Notes: generated by a model from the sequence alone, not told the origin. Numbered from the stretch's first letter, positions 34,542 to 44,039 are shown. The stretch: DNA of 64,000 nucleotides from AWTP1-13 sp963814055 (GCA_963814055.1 CAWFBJ010000029.1:248001-312000); one strand, 5' to 3'. Program-made: numbers and translations.

Positions 34542-36665
34542 ATGGATACGGTGATGTGGGCAATCATTCTGTGTGGATTGCTCTCGATAGTCTACGGCGC
34601 TTACACGGTTAGCGCTCTGATGGCGGCGGACACGGGCACGCCGCGCATGCGCGAGATCGCGGCCGCCATCCAGGAAGGCGCCGAGGCATATCTGGCGCGC
34701 CAATACACCACCATCGGCGTGGTAGGCGCTGGCGTATTCGTCATCATTGGCTTGTTGCTGGGCTGGCTGGTTGCCATCGGCTTCCTGATCGGCGCCGTGC
34801 TGTCGGGTGCCGCCGGATACATCGGCATGCTGGTTTCGGTGCGTGCCAACGTGCGCACCGCGCAGGCCGCAACCCGGTCACTGGCCGATGGCTTGTCGAT
34901 GGCCTTTCGCGCCGGCGCCGTAACGGGCCTGCTCGTTGCCGGCCTGGCCCTGCTGGGCGTCGCGATCTACTACACGGTACTGACCAACGGGTTGGGCTAC
35001 GCTCGAACCAGCCGAACGGTTGTCGACTCGCTCGTGGCGCTCGGCTTCGGCGCCTCGTTGATCTCGATCTTTGCGCGTCTCGGCGGCGGCATCTTCACCA
35101 AGGGCGCGGACGTCGGCGGCGATCTCGTCGGCAAGGTCGAAGCCGGCATCCCCGAAGACGACCCGCGCAATCCTGCCACCATCGCCGACAACGTCGGCGA
35201 CAACGTCGGCGACTGCGCCGGCATGGCGGCCGACCTGTTCGAGACTTACGCGGTGACGGTGGTGGCCACGATGGTGCTAGCGGTGATCTACTTCGCCGGC
35301 CAGCCGGTGGTCGACAACCTCATGCTCTACCCGCTGGCCGTCTGCGCGGTGGGCGTGGTGACGTCCATCATCGGCACCTTCTTCGTACGGCTCGGCGCCA
35401 ACCAGTCGATCATGGGGGCCCTGTACAAGGGCTTCATCGCCGCCGGCGTGCTGTCGGTCGTCGCGCTGTGGCCGCTGACGGATTATCTGCTGGGTATGGG
35501 CACGAGATTCTCGGCACGTGGCCTGAACTTCACGGGACAGGATTTGTTCTGGTGCGGCGTGGTCGGCCTGGCGGTAACGGCAGGGATCATTGTCGTGACC
35601 GAATACTACACGGGCACCAACTATCGCCCCGTTCAGTCGATCGCCAAGGCATCGGAAACGGGACACGGCACCAACGTGATACAGGGGCTTGCAGTATCCC
35701 TAGAGGCGACGGCGTTACCGGCGTTGATCATCTGCGCCGGCATCATACTGTCGTTTTCATTGGCAGGCTTGTTCGGTATCGCCATCGCGGTGACGGCCAT
35801 GCTCTCGCTCGCCGGCGTGGTGGTGGCGCTCGACGCCTTCGGGCCTGTCACCGACAACGCGGGCGGGATTGCCGAAATGGCCGGACTTCCCAAGGAGATC
35901 CGCAAAACCACCGACGCGCTGGACGCCGTCGGCAACACCACCAAGGCGGTCACCAAGGGCTATGCCATCGGCTCGGCGGGCCTCGGCGCATTGGTGCTGT
36001 TTGCTTGCTACAATGAGGACCTGAAATACTTTGTCGCCCAGGCGAAGCCGGGCTCGATCTTCCATGGCCTCAATGTCGACGGGCTCTTCTCGCTCAGCAA
36101 TCCGTACGTCGTCGTCGGACTCTTCTTCGGAGGCCTGCTGCCGTACTTGTTCGGCGGCATGACCATGACCGCCGTGGGCCGCGCGGCCGGATCAATCGTC
36201 GAAGAGGTGCGCCGGCAGTTCAAGGCCAAGCCCGGCATCATGCAGGGCACAGAGAAGCCCGACTACGCGCGCGCAGTCGATCTGCTCACACGCGCGGCCA
36301 TTAAGGAGATGATTATCCCCTCGCTGTTGCCTGTCCTCTCGCCGATCGTGTGCTTCTTCGTGATCAAGTGGATCGCCGGCCCGGGCAACGCGTTCGCAGC
36401 GCTCGGCGCTATGCTGCTCGGCGTGATCGTGACCGGCCTGTTCGTGGCGATTTCCATGACCGCCGGCGGCGGCGCCTGGGATAACGCCAAGAAGTACATC
36501 GAGGATGGCCACTACGGCGGCAAGGGTTCGGAAGCGCACAAGGCCGCCGTCACCGGCGACACGGTGGGCGATCCCTACAAGGATACTGCAGGACCCGCAG
36601 TCAATCCGATGATCAAGATCACCAACATCGTCGCACTGCTGCTGCTGGCGGTGCTGGCGCACTAG
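34542..36665 (+). CDS. hppA: Membrane-bound proton-translocating pyrophosphatase, K+-independent type
   Basis: A 707-residue protein with about 16 membrane helices that pumps H+ with pyrophosphate hydrolysis. The catalytic loop DVGGDLVGKVEAGIPEDDPR and NVGDNVGDCAGMAADLFE are unmistakable. Lysine 468 in GNTTKAVTKG marks the K+-independent subclass, where K+-dependent enzymes have Ala. Start at ATG 34542 with AGGGG upstream; an upstream in-frame extension lacks membrane helices. It is followed by a strong stem-loop at 36676. Confidence 0.96.
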   Translation: MDTVMWAIILCGLLSIVYGAYTVSALMAADTGTPRMREIAAAIQEGAEAYLARQYTTIGVVGAGVFVIIGLLLGWLVAIGFLIGAVLSGAAGYIGMLVSVRANVRTAQAATRSLADGLSMAFRAGAVTGLLVAGLALLGVAIYYTVLTNGLGYARTSRTVVDSLVALGFGASLISIFARLGGGIFTKGADVGGDLVGKVEAGIPEDDPRNPATIADNVGDNVGDCAGMAADLFETYAVTVVATMVLAVIYFAGQPVVDNLMLYPLAVCAVGVVTSIIGTFFVRLGANQSIMGALYKGFIAAGVLSVVALWPLTDYLLGMGTRFSARGLNFTGQDLFWCGVVGLAVTAGIIVVTEYYTGTNYRPVQSIAKASETGHGTNVIQGLAVSLEATALPALIICAGIILSFSLAGLFGIAIAVTAMLSLAGVVVALDAFGPVTDNAGGIAEMAGLPKEIRKTTDALDAVGNTTKAVTKGYAIGSAGLGALVLFACYNEDLKYFVAQAKPGSIFHGLNVDGLFSLSNPYVVVGLFFGGLLPYLFGGMTMTAVGRAAGSIVEEVRRQFKAKPGIMQGTEKPDYARAVDLLTRAAIKEMIIPSLLPVLSPIVCFFVIKWIAGPGNAFAALGAMLLGVIVTGLFVAISMTAGGGAWDNAKKYIEDGHYGGKGSEAHKAAVTGDTVGDPYKDTAGPAVNPMIKITNIVALLLLAVLAH

Positions 36666-36675
36666 AGTTCGCATT

Positions 36676-36703
36676 TGATGGAAGCGCAGTCGCGCTTCCA
36701 TCA
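36676..36703. terminator. Bidirectional stem-loop between convergent hppA and bamE
   Basis: TGATGGAAGCGC and GCGCTTCCATCA form a perfect 12-bp stem with a four-base loop. There is no T-run on either side, but the place, just after the hppA stop and before the stop of the convergent lipoprotein gene, suits termination or 3'-end protection. Confidence 0.7.
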
Positions 36704-36815
36704 GAATAGGTGAACCTCTCGTTGCACTATCGAGGTCGAGCCGGCTCCGGGCGCACCGGTGGGCCCGGGCAGCCAGCGTGCTACCGCGCTCCACGTCGCC
36801 TGAGACAGGAAAGAA

Positions 36816-37325
36816 TTACTCGAGGCCCAATTGCTTGGTCCCGAGATTGCGGAACAGAGCCTTCAGAACGCCTTCGTCCCGCGCCGGCGAAGGTGTTTCC
36901 TGCTTGGCGTAGTTGAACACCTTGCCGTCTTTGAGACCGTATTGGGCAACACGATCAACAGACCCGAGCGGATTGAAATAGACAGCTAGAACCTTGCGGT
37001 CCTTTTCGACCGGCTTGAAGAAGGAGGTCTGCCCTGTTGTGCTGGAAATGTAGTAGTAGGCAGTTCCCGAGCCGACCGTCGCCGTCGTGGTCGGTGTGCC
37101 GAGTGTAGTCCTCACCTGATCCTGGCTCATGCCGGATGAAACTTGCTGCAGATCGTTGTCCTGGAAATGGTGGCCGTGCTTTGTTATCGTCTCTCCACAA
37201 GCAGTCAGCACCAAGCAGGCTAGCGCCGCGGTACATAGCCCACACGCTGGCCGAGCCCGCACAGAAAGCCCGTCTGCTGCCACGCTCTCATTCCCCGTAT
37301 GGCGCGTGCCGGATCGCATGCGCAT
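36816..37325 (-). CDS. bamE: Outer membrane assembly lipoprotein, BamE/SmpA-OmlA family
   Basis: A 169-residue lipoprotein starting at ATG 37325 (GGGGG ten bases upstream). A lipobox LTAC follows a hydrophobic signal segment near residue 40-44. The SmpA/OmlA core is DLQQVSSGMSQDQVRTTLG and TAYYYISSTTGQ. BamE is a small part of the BAM complex that inserts outer-membrane proteins. It is divergent from the bc1 chaperone gene, as in other Hyphomicrobiales. Confidence 0.88.
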   Translation of the reverse strand: MRMRSGTRHTGNESVAADGLSVRARPACGLCTAALACLVLTACGETITKHGHHFQDNDLQQVSSGMSQDQVRTTLGTPTTTATVGSGTAYYYISSTTGQTSFFKPVEKDRKVLAVYFNPLGSVDRVAQYGLKDGKVFNYAKQETPSPARDEGVLKALFRNLGTKQLGLE

Positions 37326-37469
37326 GCTCAATTTTCCCCCAAGGAACGGACCGGCGCCAGCCTTCGTTGACCGGCTATCGCAGAACCAGTCAATTTGCAG
37401 TCGCAACATCCGTTCCACCCCCAGGCTTGGCGACTACGGCCCAGCTGAGTTCAGCATTGGAAAGCACCG

Positions 37470-38009
37470 ATGTTGGCTTGGCTAAGGCAACGGAGAAATC
37501 GACGCCGAACAGCACGCTCCCTTTATGGCTCGATTGTGACGCAGGCCCGGAGCGCGGCCTGTATGCGACCTTGGGCGTGCCCGACACGCCTGAAGGACGG
37601 TTTGAGATCATCGCATTGCATCTTGTTCTTGTATTGCGTCGGCTTGCACGCGAGGGCGAACTGGGCTCGCGCGCTCGGGCAGGCCTTGACGGAAGCATTC
37701 GTTGTGGACCTCGATGACACGCTGCGCGAAATGACAGTTGGCGATCTGGCCGTGCCTCGGCACGTAAAGCGCGCGGTTGCCGTCGCTGCATGACCGATAT
37801 TCCAGCTACAGTGCTGCGCTAGCCGCGCCTCAGGACGGCCTCTTGGCCGCCGCGGTCGAGCAACGGCTAGCCACATTGAGCGGAGCCGGGGGCTTGGACG
37901 CGCCCGCGATCTGCGCGTACATAAGGGAGGTCGCACAGGCGCTGGAGCTTCAGCCTGGCGACCAGGTACTCGGGGAGCACCTGCGTGGCCGCAAGTCCGT
38001 GCGCGGTGA
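37470..38009 (+). CDS. Ubiquinol-cytochrome c chaperone family protein (CBP3-like), several frameshifts
   Basis: The protein reads in pieces: MLAWLRQRRNRRRTARSLYG to SIVTQAR in one frame, then YATLGVPDTPEGRFEII to RLAREGELG in a second, RALGQALTEAFVVDLDDTLRE and MTVGDLAVPRHVKRAVA in the first again, then HDRYSSYSAALAAPQDGLLAA in a third, with a likely stop at 38007-38009. Joined, it is about 180 residues of the Cbp3 family, which helps assemble cytochrome bc1. Breaks lie near 37559, 37672, 37788 and perhaps 37970, all of one or two bases, the second in a CGCGC run. The gene order matches intact homologues, so error is likelier than decay. Confidence 0.75.
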
Positions 38010-38022
38010 CAGGGGTGACCTG

Positions 38023-38581
38023 ATGAGTTGCGGGTCGATGGAGGCAACCGTGACCGACGAACTTGGCTGGGATCATGCCGTTAAGAGTATTCCCGAGACT
38101 GGGCTGCAGGTTGAGCGGGCAGCCTCGCCCGAGGAGCGCGAAGGCATCGCGCGGGCGCTCGATCTCATTGCGTGCTCGAGCTTGATCGCACGTTACGCGC
38201 ATTTCGCCCCGCAGCGGAGGGCACTTCCGCCTGACCGGCACACTCAAGTCGCAGATCGAGCAGTCCTGCGTCGTCACGCTGGAGCCGCTGACCAACGAGA
38301 TTGCAGAGAGTTTCAGTGTCGACTACTGGCCGGAAACAGAGATGCCGTCACCGGCAAGCGGTGTCGTCGATGTGCACGACGAACCCGATCTGGAGCCTAT
38401 CGTTGCTGGCCGAATCAATGTAGGGCGCGTCATCTTCGAGTGCTTGGCAGGTGCCATCGATCTGTTTCCCAGAAAGTCTGGTGTGACGTTCGAAGCGCCG
38501 GTGGTACCGTCCGAGAACGGCGTCGCCAGCAAGTCCGACAGCCCGTTCGCCGCACTGGCTAGGATCAAGAGCAAACGCTGA
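38023..38581 (+). CDS. DUF177/YceD family protein (frameshifted)
   Basis: About 185 residues. It starts MSCGSMEATVTDELGWDHAV with GGGG upstream; after ARYAHFAP the frame shifts at about 38213 in a CCCC run (one surplus base), and continues RSGGHFRLTGTLKSQIEQSC, VVTLEPLTNEIAESFSVDYW and later CLAGAIDLFPRKSGVTFE. TCVVTLEP- and DPYPRKPG-like motifs are the family signature. YceD proteins sit before rpmF/plsX and are linked to 23S rRNA accumulation. plsX follows after a terminator. Confidence 0.82.
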
Positions 38582-38648
38582 CGGGCTGCGGAGCGCCATC
38601 GCGCGCTGGCCACCGTTGGCGGAGCGCAGAAAATCTGGTTGTGTCACC

Positions 38649-38676
38649 CGCCCGACCGGCTATGGTCGGGCGTTTT
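38649..38676 (+). terminator. Rho-independent terminator after DUF177
   Basis: GCCCGACC and GGTCGGGC form an 8-bp stem with a six-base loop, followed by GTTTTT. It lies between the DUF177 stop and the plsX start and should end or attenuate the upstream transcript. Confidence 0.8.
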
Positions 38677-38749
38677 TCGGGGGTAGATGTGGGAGCTAGG
38701 CGCAACCCGCCGGGCTTATCCGCAGGCAGGTCACGCAGGGCGAAACGCC

Positions 38750-39806
38750 ATGGCAGCGCCGCGCACGATATCGCTCGACGCTATGGGTGGTGATCAGGGA
38801 CCCGCCGTCGTCGTCCCAGGGGCAGCCTTGGCGCTCGAAAAGCACCCTGACGTCAGCTTTCTTCTTGTTGGCGATCGAGCCCTTATACAGCCTCATCTGG
38901 ACCAGCATCCCGTACTCGCCGGGCGATCACGCATCGTGCATACCGACATCGTCATCGGAATGCAGGACAAGCCGAGCCAGGCCGTGCGGCGTGGGCGCGG
39001 CTCCAGCATGTGGCTTGCGCTGGAAGCAGTCCAGAAAGGTGAGGCAGAGGTCGCGGTCTCGGCCGGCAACACCGGCGCCCTGATGGCTATGGCCAAGCTG
39101 ATATTGCGGACGATGCCTGGCATCGAGCGGCCCGTGATCGCCGGCCAATGGCCGACAGTCGGGCACAACAGCATCGTGCTCGATTTGGGAGCCAACATCG
39201 GTGCTACGGCGCGCCAGCTTGCCGACTTTGCGCTTATGGGCGCCGCCATGGCACGTGCCTTGTTCGGCATCGAACGGCCGCGTGTGGGCTTGCTCAATAT
39301 CGGCGTCGAAGAAATCAAAGGCATCGAAGAAGTCAGACAAGCGCATGCCTGGCTCAAGGAAAACGACCTTCCCATCGACTACCGCGGCTTTGTAGAAGGC
39401 GACCAGATCGGCCAGGGTATTGTGGATGTCGTGGTGGTAGAGGGGTATGCAGGCAATATCGCCCTCAAGACCGCCGAAGGTACGGCAAAGCAGATGGCAG
39501 CTTACGTACGAGAAGCCCTTACCAGTTCGCTGGCTGCCAAAACTCGGAGCACTGCTGGCAGAACGGGGTCTGCGCGCGCTAAAAGACCGCATGGACCCTC
39601 GGCGCTTGAATGGCGGGCCGTTCCTGGGCCTCAACGGCATTGTGATCAAAAGTCACGGGGGCACAGACGCTTTCGGCTTCTCCAGTGCGATCGGGGTCGG
39701 CTACGACATGGCCCAAAGTGATCTGCTGGCGCGCCTCGCAGCCGACCTGGAGTCGCTGCACGGTAAGCTGGGTGAAAGTAGGCCACCGGAAGCGAAACAG
39801 GCATGA
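38750..39806 (+). CDS. plsX: Phosphate acyltransferase PlsX (frameshifted)
   Basis: About 351 residues. PlsX turns acyl-ACP into acyl-phosphate for phospholipid synthesis. Seen: ISLDAMGGDQGPAVVVPGA at the start, SAGNTGALMAMAKL, LDLGANIGATARQL, GLLNIGVEEIKG and VVVEGYAGNIALKTAEGTA. After SSLAAK one extra A in an AAAA run (39539-39542) shifts the frame; LGALLAERGLRALKDRMDPR and GLNGIVIKSHGGTDAFGF follow. PlsX is essential or near-essential in most bacteria, so the break is almost surely a sequence error. fabH follows after 41 bp. Confidence 0.9.
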
Positions 39807-39847
39807 GCCGTGCATGCTTGTCGCGGCCTGCCAGGACGAGGTGAGAC

Positions 39848-40825
39848 GTGGCGATCATTAGATCGGTGATCCGCGGTGTGGGTGCCTATCTGCCCAAACG
39901 CGTCATGACCAACGACGACCTTGCTCTTCTCGTCGACACCACTGACGAATGGATCAAGGAGCGTACCGGAATCGAGCAGCGCCACATTGCGGATGACGGT
40001 GAACTGACCTCGGATCTCGGAATTGCGGCGTCGCGTCAAGCTCTCGTCCGCTCCGGCATCGATCCCACCGACATCGATCTCATAATCTGCGCGACTGCCA
40101 CGCCGGATCGCACTTTTCCTGCGACTGCCGTGAAGATCCAGGCCGGCCTCGGTATCACGAAAGGTGCTGCGTTCGACGTGCAGGCGGTATGTTCGGGCTT
40201 CATTTATGGCCTCAACATCGCCGACAATTTCATCAAAACTGGTCAATCCAAGCGCGTGCTTGTGGTCGGAGCCGAAACATTTTCGCGCATTCTCGACTGG
40301 AAAGACCGCGGCACGTGCGTATTGTTCGGCGACGGCGCCGGTGCGGTCGTGCTCGAGGCGCAATCGCAAGTCGGCTCTCGCGAGGATCGCGGCATTCTGG
40401 CCACGCGCATCCGGTCGGACGGGCGCTTCGAGGATCTGCTCTACGTCGACGGTGGCCCTGGCTCTACCAAGACGACCGGCCAGTTGCGCATGAACGGGCG
40501 CGAGGTCTTCCGCCACGCTGTGCAAAAGATTTCGAGCGTCATCGAGGAAACCTTGGTCACGACAGGCTACGCGCCAGCGGAAATTGATCTCTACGTGCCA
40601 CACCAGGCCAACAAGCGCATCTTGGACGGCATCGGCAAGAAGCTTGGTATTCCGCCAAACAAAGTCGTGGTTACGCTCGCCAAGCACGGCAATACTTCGG
40701 CAGCTTCCGTTCCGCTCGCACTCAATCAGGCGTTCGAAGACCATCGGCTCAGGGAGGGTGGCCTAGTTCTGATGGAAGCCATGGGTGGAGGATTTACCTG
40801 GGGCGCAGTGCTTGCGCGCTGGTAA
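39848..40825 (+). CDS. fabH: 3-oxoacyl-ACP synthase III
   Basis: A 325-residue condensing enzyme that starts fatty-acid synthesis from acetyl-CoA and malonyl-ACP. The triad is C115 (QAVCSGFIYG), H252 (VPHQANKRI) and N282 (KHGNTSAAS). The GTG start at 39848 with GGACGAGG upstream gives the usual N-terminus (IRSVIRGVGAYLPKRV). It lies between plsX and ihfA, the conserved order. Confidence 0.96.
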   Translation: MAIIRSVIRGVGAYLPKRVMTNDDLALLVDTTDEWIKERTGIEQRHIADDGELTSDLGIAASRQALVRSGIDPTDIDLIICATATPDRTFPATAVKIQAGLGITKGAAFDVQAVCSGFIYGLNIADNFIKTGQSKRVLVVGAETFSRILDWKDRGTCVLFGDGAGAVVLEAQSQVGSREDRGILATRIRSDGRFEDLLYVDGGPGSTKTTGQLRMNGREVFRHAVQKISSVIEETLVTTGYAPAEIDLYVPHQANKRILDGIGKKLGIPPNKVVVTLAKHGNTSAASVPLALNQAFEDHRLREGGLVLMEAMGGGFTWGAVLARW

Positions 40826-40937
40826 TGCCACAGCACAAGCAAGTTATGTGTGTAATTTCAGTCCCTTGGTGTTGACCCTCACGAATCATCCGGCTAGCAT
40901 CCTTGGCGTTACGAGTAGGGGAGGGGCGGTAAATCCA

Positions 40938-41255
40938 ATGGGTGGCAAGACACTCACGCGTGCGGACTTGGCAGAGTTGGTGGTCCAAAAAATCGGGCTG
41001 CCGCGCAATGAGTTGCAGGATCTGGTCGAGCTTGTAATCAAGGTTCTTTCTGAGAGCCTTGCGGAAGGCGAACCTGTCAAACTGTCATCCTTCGGCTCCT
41101 TCAACATCCGCCAGAAGGGCGAACGTGTGGGTCGCAATCCGAAGACGGGACAGGAAGTTCCGATCACTCCACGACGTGTTCTCGTCTTCCGGCCCAGCAA
41201 TATCATGAAAGAACGCATCAACGCTGGCCTGGGACGGCGTCGGGCGGCAGAATAG
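40938..41255 (+). CDS. ihfA: Integration host factor alpha subunit
   Basis: A 105-residue DNA-bending protein. TLTRADLAELVVQKIGLPR forms the helical dimer part; FGSFNIRQKGERVGRNPKTG and the arm ITPRRVLVFRPSNIMKERIN carry the Arg and intercalating Pro of the HU/IHF family. It pairs with IhfB and bends DNA about 160 degrees in other bacteria. GGGGAGGGGCGG precedes the ATG. The MerR gene follows 38 bp downstream. Confidence 0.95.
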   Translation: MGGKTLTRADLAELVVQKIGLPRNELQDLVELVIKVLSESLAEGEPVKLSSFGSFNIRQKGERVGRNPKTGQEVPITPRRVLVFRPSNIMKERINAGLGRRRAAE

Positions 41256-41293
41256 TAAGATTGCACCATCAGCGTTGCCAGCGGGGTTGAGCC

Positions 41294-41779
41294 TTGTCAA
41301 AGGCAATGGAAGCATTTCGCAACATCGGCGAAGTGTCGGCCGAACTCGGCGTCAGAAAGCATGTGCTGCGGTTTTGGGAAGCCAAGTTTCCCCAGCTCAA
41401 GCCGATGAAGCGGGGTGGCGGCCGACGCTACTACCGACCAGCCGACATACAGCTCCTTCGCGGAATTAGACACCTGCTGCAGACGGCGGGCTACACCATC
41501 AAGGGCGTGCAGAAGATCCTGCGCGAGGGAGGTGTGGAGGATGTAAAGAAAATAGGCAGCAGCCAGGACGCTGGTTCCGAAACCAGGGGCCGTGTGCGGA
41601 CATCGCAAGCGCCTGTCGTCGCCGTCGACGGTCCGCGCCAGTTTGGTGCAGCTGAGATCAGAGCTCTGCGCGCAATCGCTGCTGAACTGGATACCGTGCG
41701 GACGATGCTGGGGGCGGGCAATGCCCAGCACACCGACCATGCAGGCCGACGCCCCAAGCGCACTGCCACGCGCAGTTGA
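41294..41779 (+). CDS. MerR-family transcriptional regulator
   Basis: A 161-residue regulator; TTG 41294 or ATG 41306 may start it. The winged helix RNIGEVSAELGVRKHVLRFW and YYRPADIQLLRGIRHLL are typical of the MerR-like protein found next to ihfA in Rhizobiales. The C-terminal half has no recognised effector domain. Its target is not known. It overlaps no neighbour; the phosphopantetheinyl transferase gene begins 137 bp after its stop. Confidence 0.9.
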   Translation: MSKAMEAFRNIGEVSAELGVRKHVLRFWEAKFPQLKPMKRGGGRRYYRPADIQLLRGIRHLLQTAGYTIKGVQKILREGGVEDVKKIGSSQDAGSETRGRVRTSQAPVVAVDGPRQFGAAEIRALRAIAAELDTVRTMLGAGNAQHTDHAGRRPKRTATRS

Positions 41780-41915
41780 GCGCGCACCCAAGGGAGCGCC
41801 ATGCAAGCCCGCCACCACTGTCGAGGTAGGTCCTCTCCACTTCTCCTCGCCAGGCCTATGGTTGAGCCCGCATCTGATCCCCAGACTCGAAAGGTTCCGT
41901 AGCGGCAGCAGGACG

Positions 41916-42677
41916 ATGCAAACGAGGTCTGACATCGAGATATGGCTCGTCGACCTTGAGAAGTCCGCCGAGGCACTTGAGAAGCTGGAGAGCGACGCGC
42001 GGCGCTTGGCTGCCGACGAGTACGGCCGGATCAACGCGATCAACGACCTGCGTGAGCGCCGCCATCGCTTGGCCGCTTATACAGCTCTCCGGGTTGTCCT
42101 CGAGCGCATCGCAGGACCTGGCGTGCGCGGCCTCCCGTACGTACATCGCCCGGGCGAGAAACCCAGGCTTGATCTTGGCGGCGCAGAATTCAGCCTCTCT
42201 CATGTCGATGGGCTGGCGTTGATCGGCGTATCGTCCGCGCTGCCCTTGGGCGTCGACCTCGAGAGAATGCGTCCCGTGAGGATGACGGCACGCCGCCTTG
42301 TCGAGATATCGGCGATCGGCGCTGGGCTCTCCGACAGGCCGCTGCCCGCTTTGGGCACCGATCGCACTTTCCTCCAGGCCTGGGTACGATTGGAGGCGTT
42401 TGCCAAGGCGCGGGGCTATGGCCTCGCGCAAACGCTCGCCGATGTCGGCGTGCGCGGCAGGGAAAGACGCCTGCTTTCCCCTGCCGATCTGGAAATCAGG
42501 GCACGAAGGCTCGCTCATGACGCGGGGATCACCGTGCATGACGTAAAACTGTCGCCCACACTCCATGGCGCCGTTGGCGCCCCGCGCGGCGTGCGTCCGA
42601 TGCGTGCGCGCGCTTTTCCCGCCGACCATGCCGGAATAGTGCAGCTCCTTGCCAATCCAGGTAAGCTACCCGACTAG
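41916..42677 (+). CDS. 4'-phosphopantetheinyl transferase superfamily protein
   Basis: A 253-residue Sfp-type protein. The metal motif LGVDLERMRPVR (Asp and Glu) near residue 110-121 and the helix WVRLEAFAKARGYGL near 160-175 are seen; the latter usually reads W(T/S)xKEAxxK, so the first Lys is replaced by Leu while the Glu and second Lys stay. LDLGGAEFSLSHVDGLALIG carries the SHS-like loop. It would add the pantetheine arm to an acyl or peptidyl carrier protein. Start at ATG 41916 has AGGA upstream. Confidence 0.8.
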   Translation: MQTRSDIEIWLVDLEKSAEALEKLESDARRLAADEYGRINAINDLRERRHRLAAYTALRVVLERIAGPGVRGLPYVHRPGEKPRLDLGGAEFSLSHVDGLALIGVSSALPLGVDLERMRPVRMTARRLVEISAIGAGLSDRPLPALGTDRTFLQAWVRLEAFAKARGYGLAQTLADVGVRGRERRLLSPADLEIRARRLAHDAGITVHDVKLSPTLHGAVGAPRGVRPMRARAFPADHAGIVQLLANPGKLPD

Positions 42678-42726
42678 GGCGTGCCAGTTGACCGCAGACA
42701 GCCGCCGGGGCACAACAGCGCCGGTT

Positions 42727-42804
42727 CGGAGCGTAGCGCAGCCTGGTTAGCGCACCAGTCTGGGGGACTGGGGGTCGGGAGTTCAAATCTCCCCGCTCCG
42801 ACCA
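42727..42804 (+). tRNA. tRNA-Pro (anticodon GGG)
   Basis: A complete cloverleaf: acceptor CGGAGCG pairs with CGCTCCG; D-arm GCGCAGCCTGGTTAGCGC; anticodon stem CCAGT/ACTGG with loop CTGGGGG, giving anticodon GGG; T-arm with GTTCAAAT; discriminator A and encoded CCA at 42802-42804. Confidence 0.96.
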
Positions 42805-42849
42805 ACTAAATCAACAAGTCGGCTCTTCTTGCAGGCGGGCCCGTTATAC

Positions 42850-43242
42850 GGGATCGGATCCCGCGCATCGGCGCGACCGGCAATTTTTTGGGTCCTACAG
42901 TATGCACCGGCGTCACGGCCGACGGCATGCACATCTCGCAACAGGAGGTTTTCGGGGCCGGTCGCTGCGGTAATCCCTTTCAAGGACGACGAGGACGCCC
43001 TGAGAATAACCAACGGCAGCGTCTACAGTCTGGCGCCGGCGTATGGAGCGGTGACATCGCCCGTGTGCATCGTTTCGCCGGTGCCTGAAGGCTAGAACGG
43101 TGTGGGTGAACACTTTCGGCGGGACCGATGTGCGCTTGCCCTGGGGAGGCGCGCGGAATTCGGATTTCGGTCGCGAGCGCGGCGACATGGCCATCGAAAA
43201 CTTCACCGAGCCCAAGGTGGTTGGATCAACACGGGACACTGA
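42850..43242 (+). pseudogene. 3' fragment of an aldehyde dehydrogenase gene
   Basis: Starting 46 bp after tRNA-Pro, the reading IGATGNFLGPTVCTGVTADG and SQQEVFG, then PVAAVIPFKDDEDALRITNG, SLAAGVWSGDIARVHRFAG, WVNTFGGTDVRLPWGG and GFGRERGDMAIENFTEPK-like residues to WINTGH matches the last 130 residues of an aldehyde dehydrogenase. The frame shifts by one base near 42955, 43033, 43086 and 43208. The catalytic Cys and Glu domains are missing, so no active enzyme results. Whether the indels are real or errors, the 5' two-thirds of the gene are gone. Confidence 0.82.
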
Positions 43243-43395
43243 CGCTTGGAAGCGCAGAACGGATAGTCTTCGAGGGAATGCTGATGTTGGTCGGCATGCT
43301 CGGTGCGAAGACTGCTTGCAAAGTAGCGCGCGTGAAGCATCCTAGCTGAGGCCTATCGCCATTTGGTTGGTCAGACCTGACCCGCACGAGACCTC

Positions 43396-44025
43396 ATGTC
43401 TTTTGTCCGAAGCTGCCTCCTCACCGCAATCGTTGCCTGCCTGAGCCCCGCCACGGCCCCTACGCTTGCCGCCGACCGCACCGCCGCGCCGCCCATCCTG
43501 CCGCGCGCCGCATGGGCGGCGCAGCGGGCGAACACGTCGCTGATGAAGCCTCAGACGCCGCGCGAGATCGTCATCCACCACACCGGCGAAAAACGCCGGC
43601 CCCAACTCACGCTGCAGGAGAAACTTCAGAAACTGCAGAGGTTCTCGCAATCGGCCGGCATGGTCGGTACTGCGCCGAAACCGCCCTGGGGCGACATGCC
43701 CTATCATTTCTATGTCGATGCGGCGGGTCGCATCGGTGAGGGCCGCAGCCTCGCCTTCGCCGGCGACAGCAACACCAAGTACGACACCGCCAACCGCATC
43801 CAGATCGTCGTCGAGGGCCACTTCGACCAGGAGCGCCCGGCATCGGCGCAGCTCAAGTCGCTGGACCGGCTCGTCGTCTGGCTCGCCGACCGCTACAATG
43901 TTCCGGCGGTCAAGATCTCAGGCCACAGCGACCACGTCGGCAACACCGATTGTCCGGGCCGGAATCTCAAGGCCCACCTTCCCGTGCTGCGTGCCAAAGT
44001 CACCAACGCGAAGACGGCGCGCTGA
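43396..44025 (+). CDS. Secreted N-acetylmuramoyl-L-alanine amidase (amidase_2/PGRP fold)
   Basis: A 209-residue protein with a signal peptide (residues 1-26, ending TLAADR). The zinc-site pieces of the amidase_2 fold are IVIHHTG near 57-62 and GHSDHVGNTDCPGRNL near 175-190. It cuts the bond between muramic acid and the peptide stem in the periplasm, for wall turnover or recycling. It stands alone between the aldehyde dehydrogenase fragment and a 150-bp gap. Confidence 0.88.
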   Translation: MSFVRSCLLTAIVACLSPATAPTLAADRTAAPPILPRAAWAAQRANTSLMKPQTPREIVIHHTGEKRRPQLTLQEKLQKLQRFSQSAGMVGTAPKPPWGDMPYHFYVDAAGRIGEGRSLAFAGDSNTKYDTANRIQIVVEGHFDQERPASAQLKSLDRLVVWLADRYNVPAVKISGHSDHVGNTDCPGRNLKAHLPVLRAKVTNAKTAR

Positions 44026-44039
44026 AGCTCACCTACCCA

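Noticed and set aside
42829..43349. Intact small genes after tRNA-Pro
   Set aside because: All open frames there are slices of a single aldehyde dehydrogenase tail in shifting frames.
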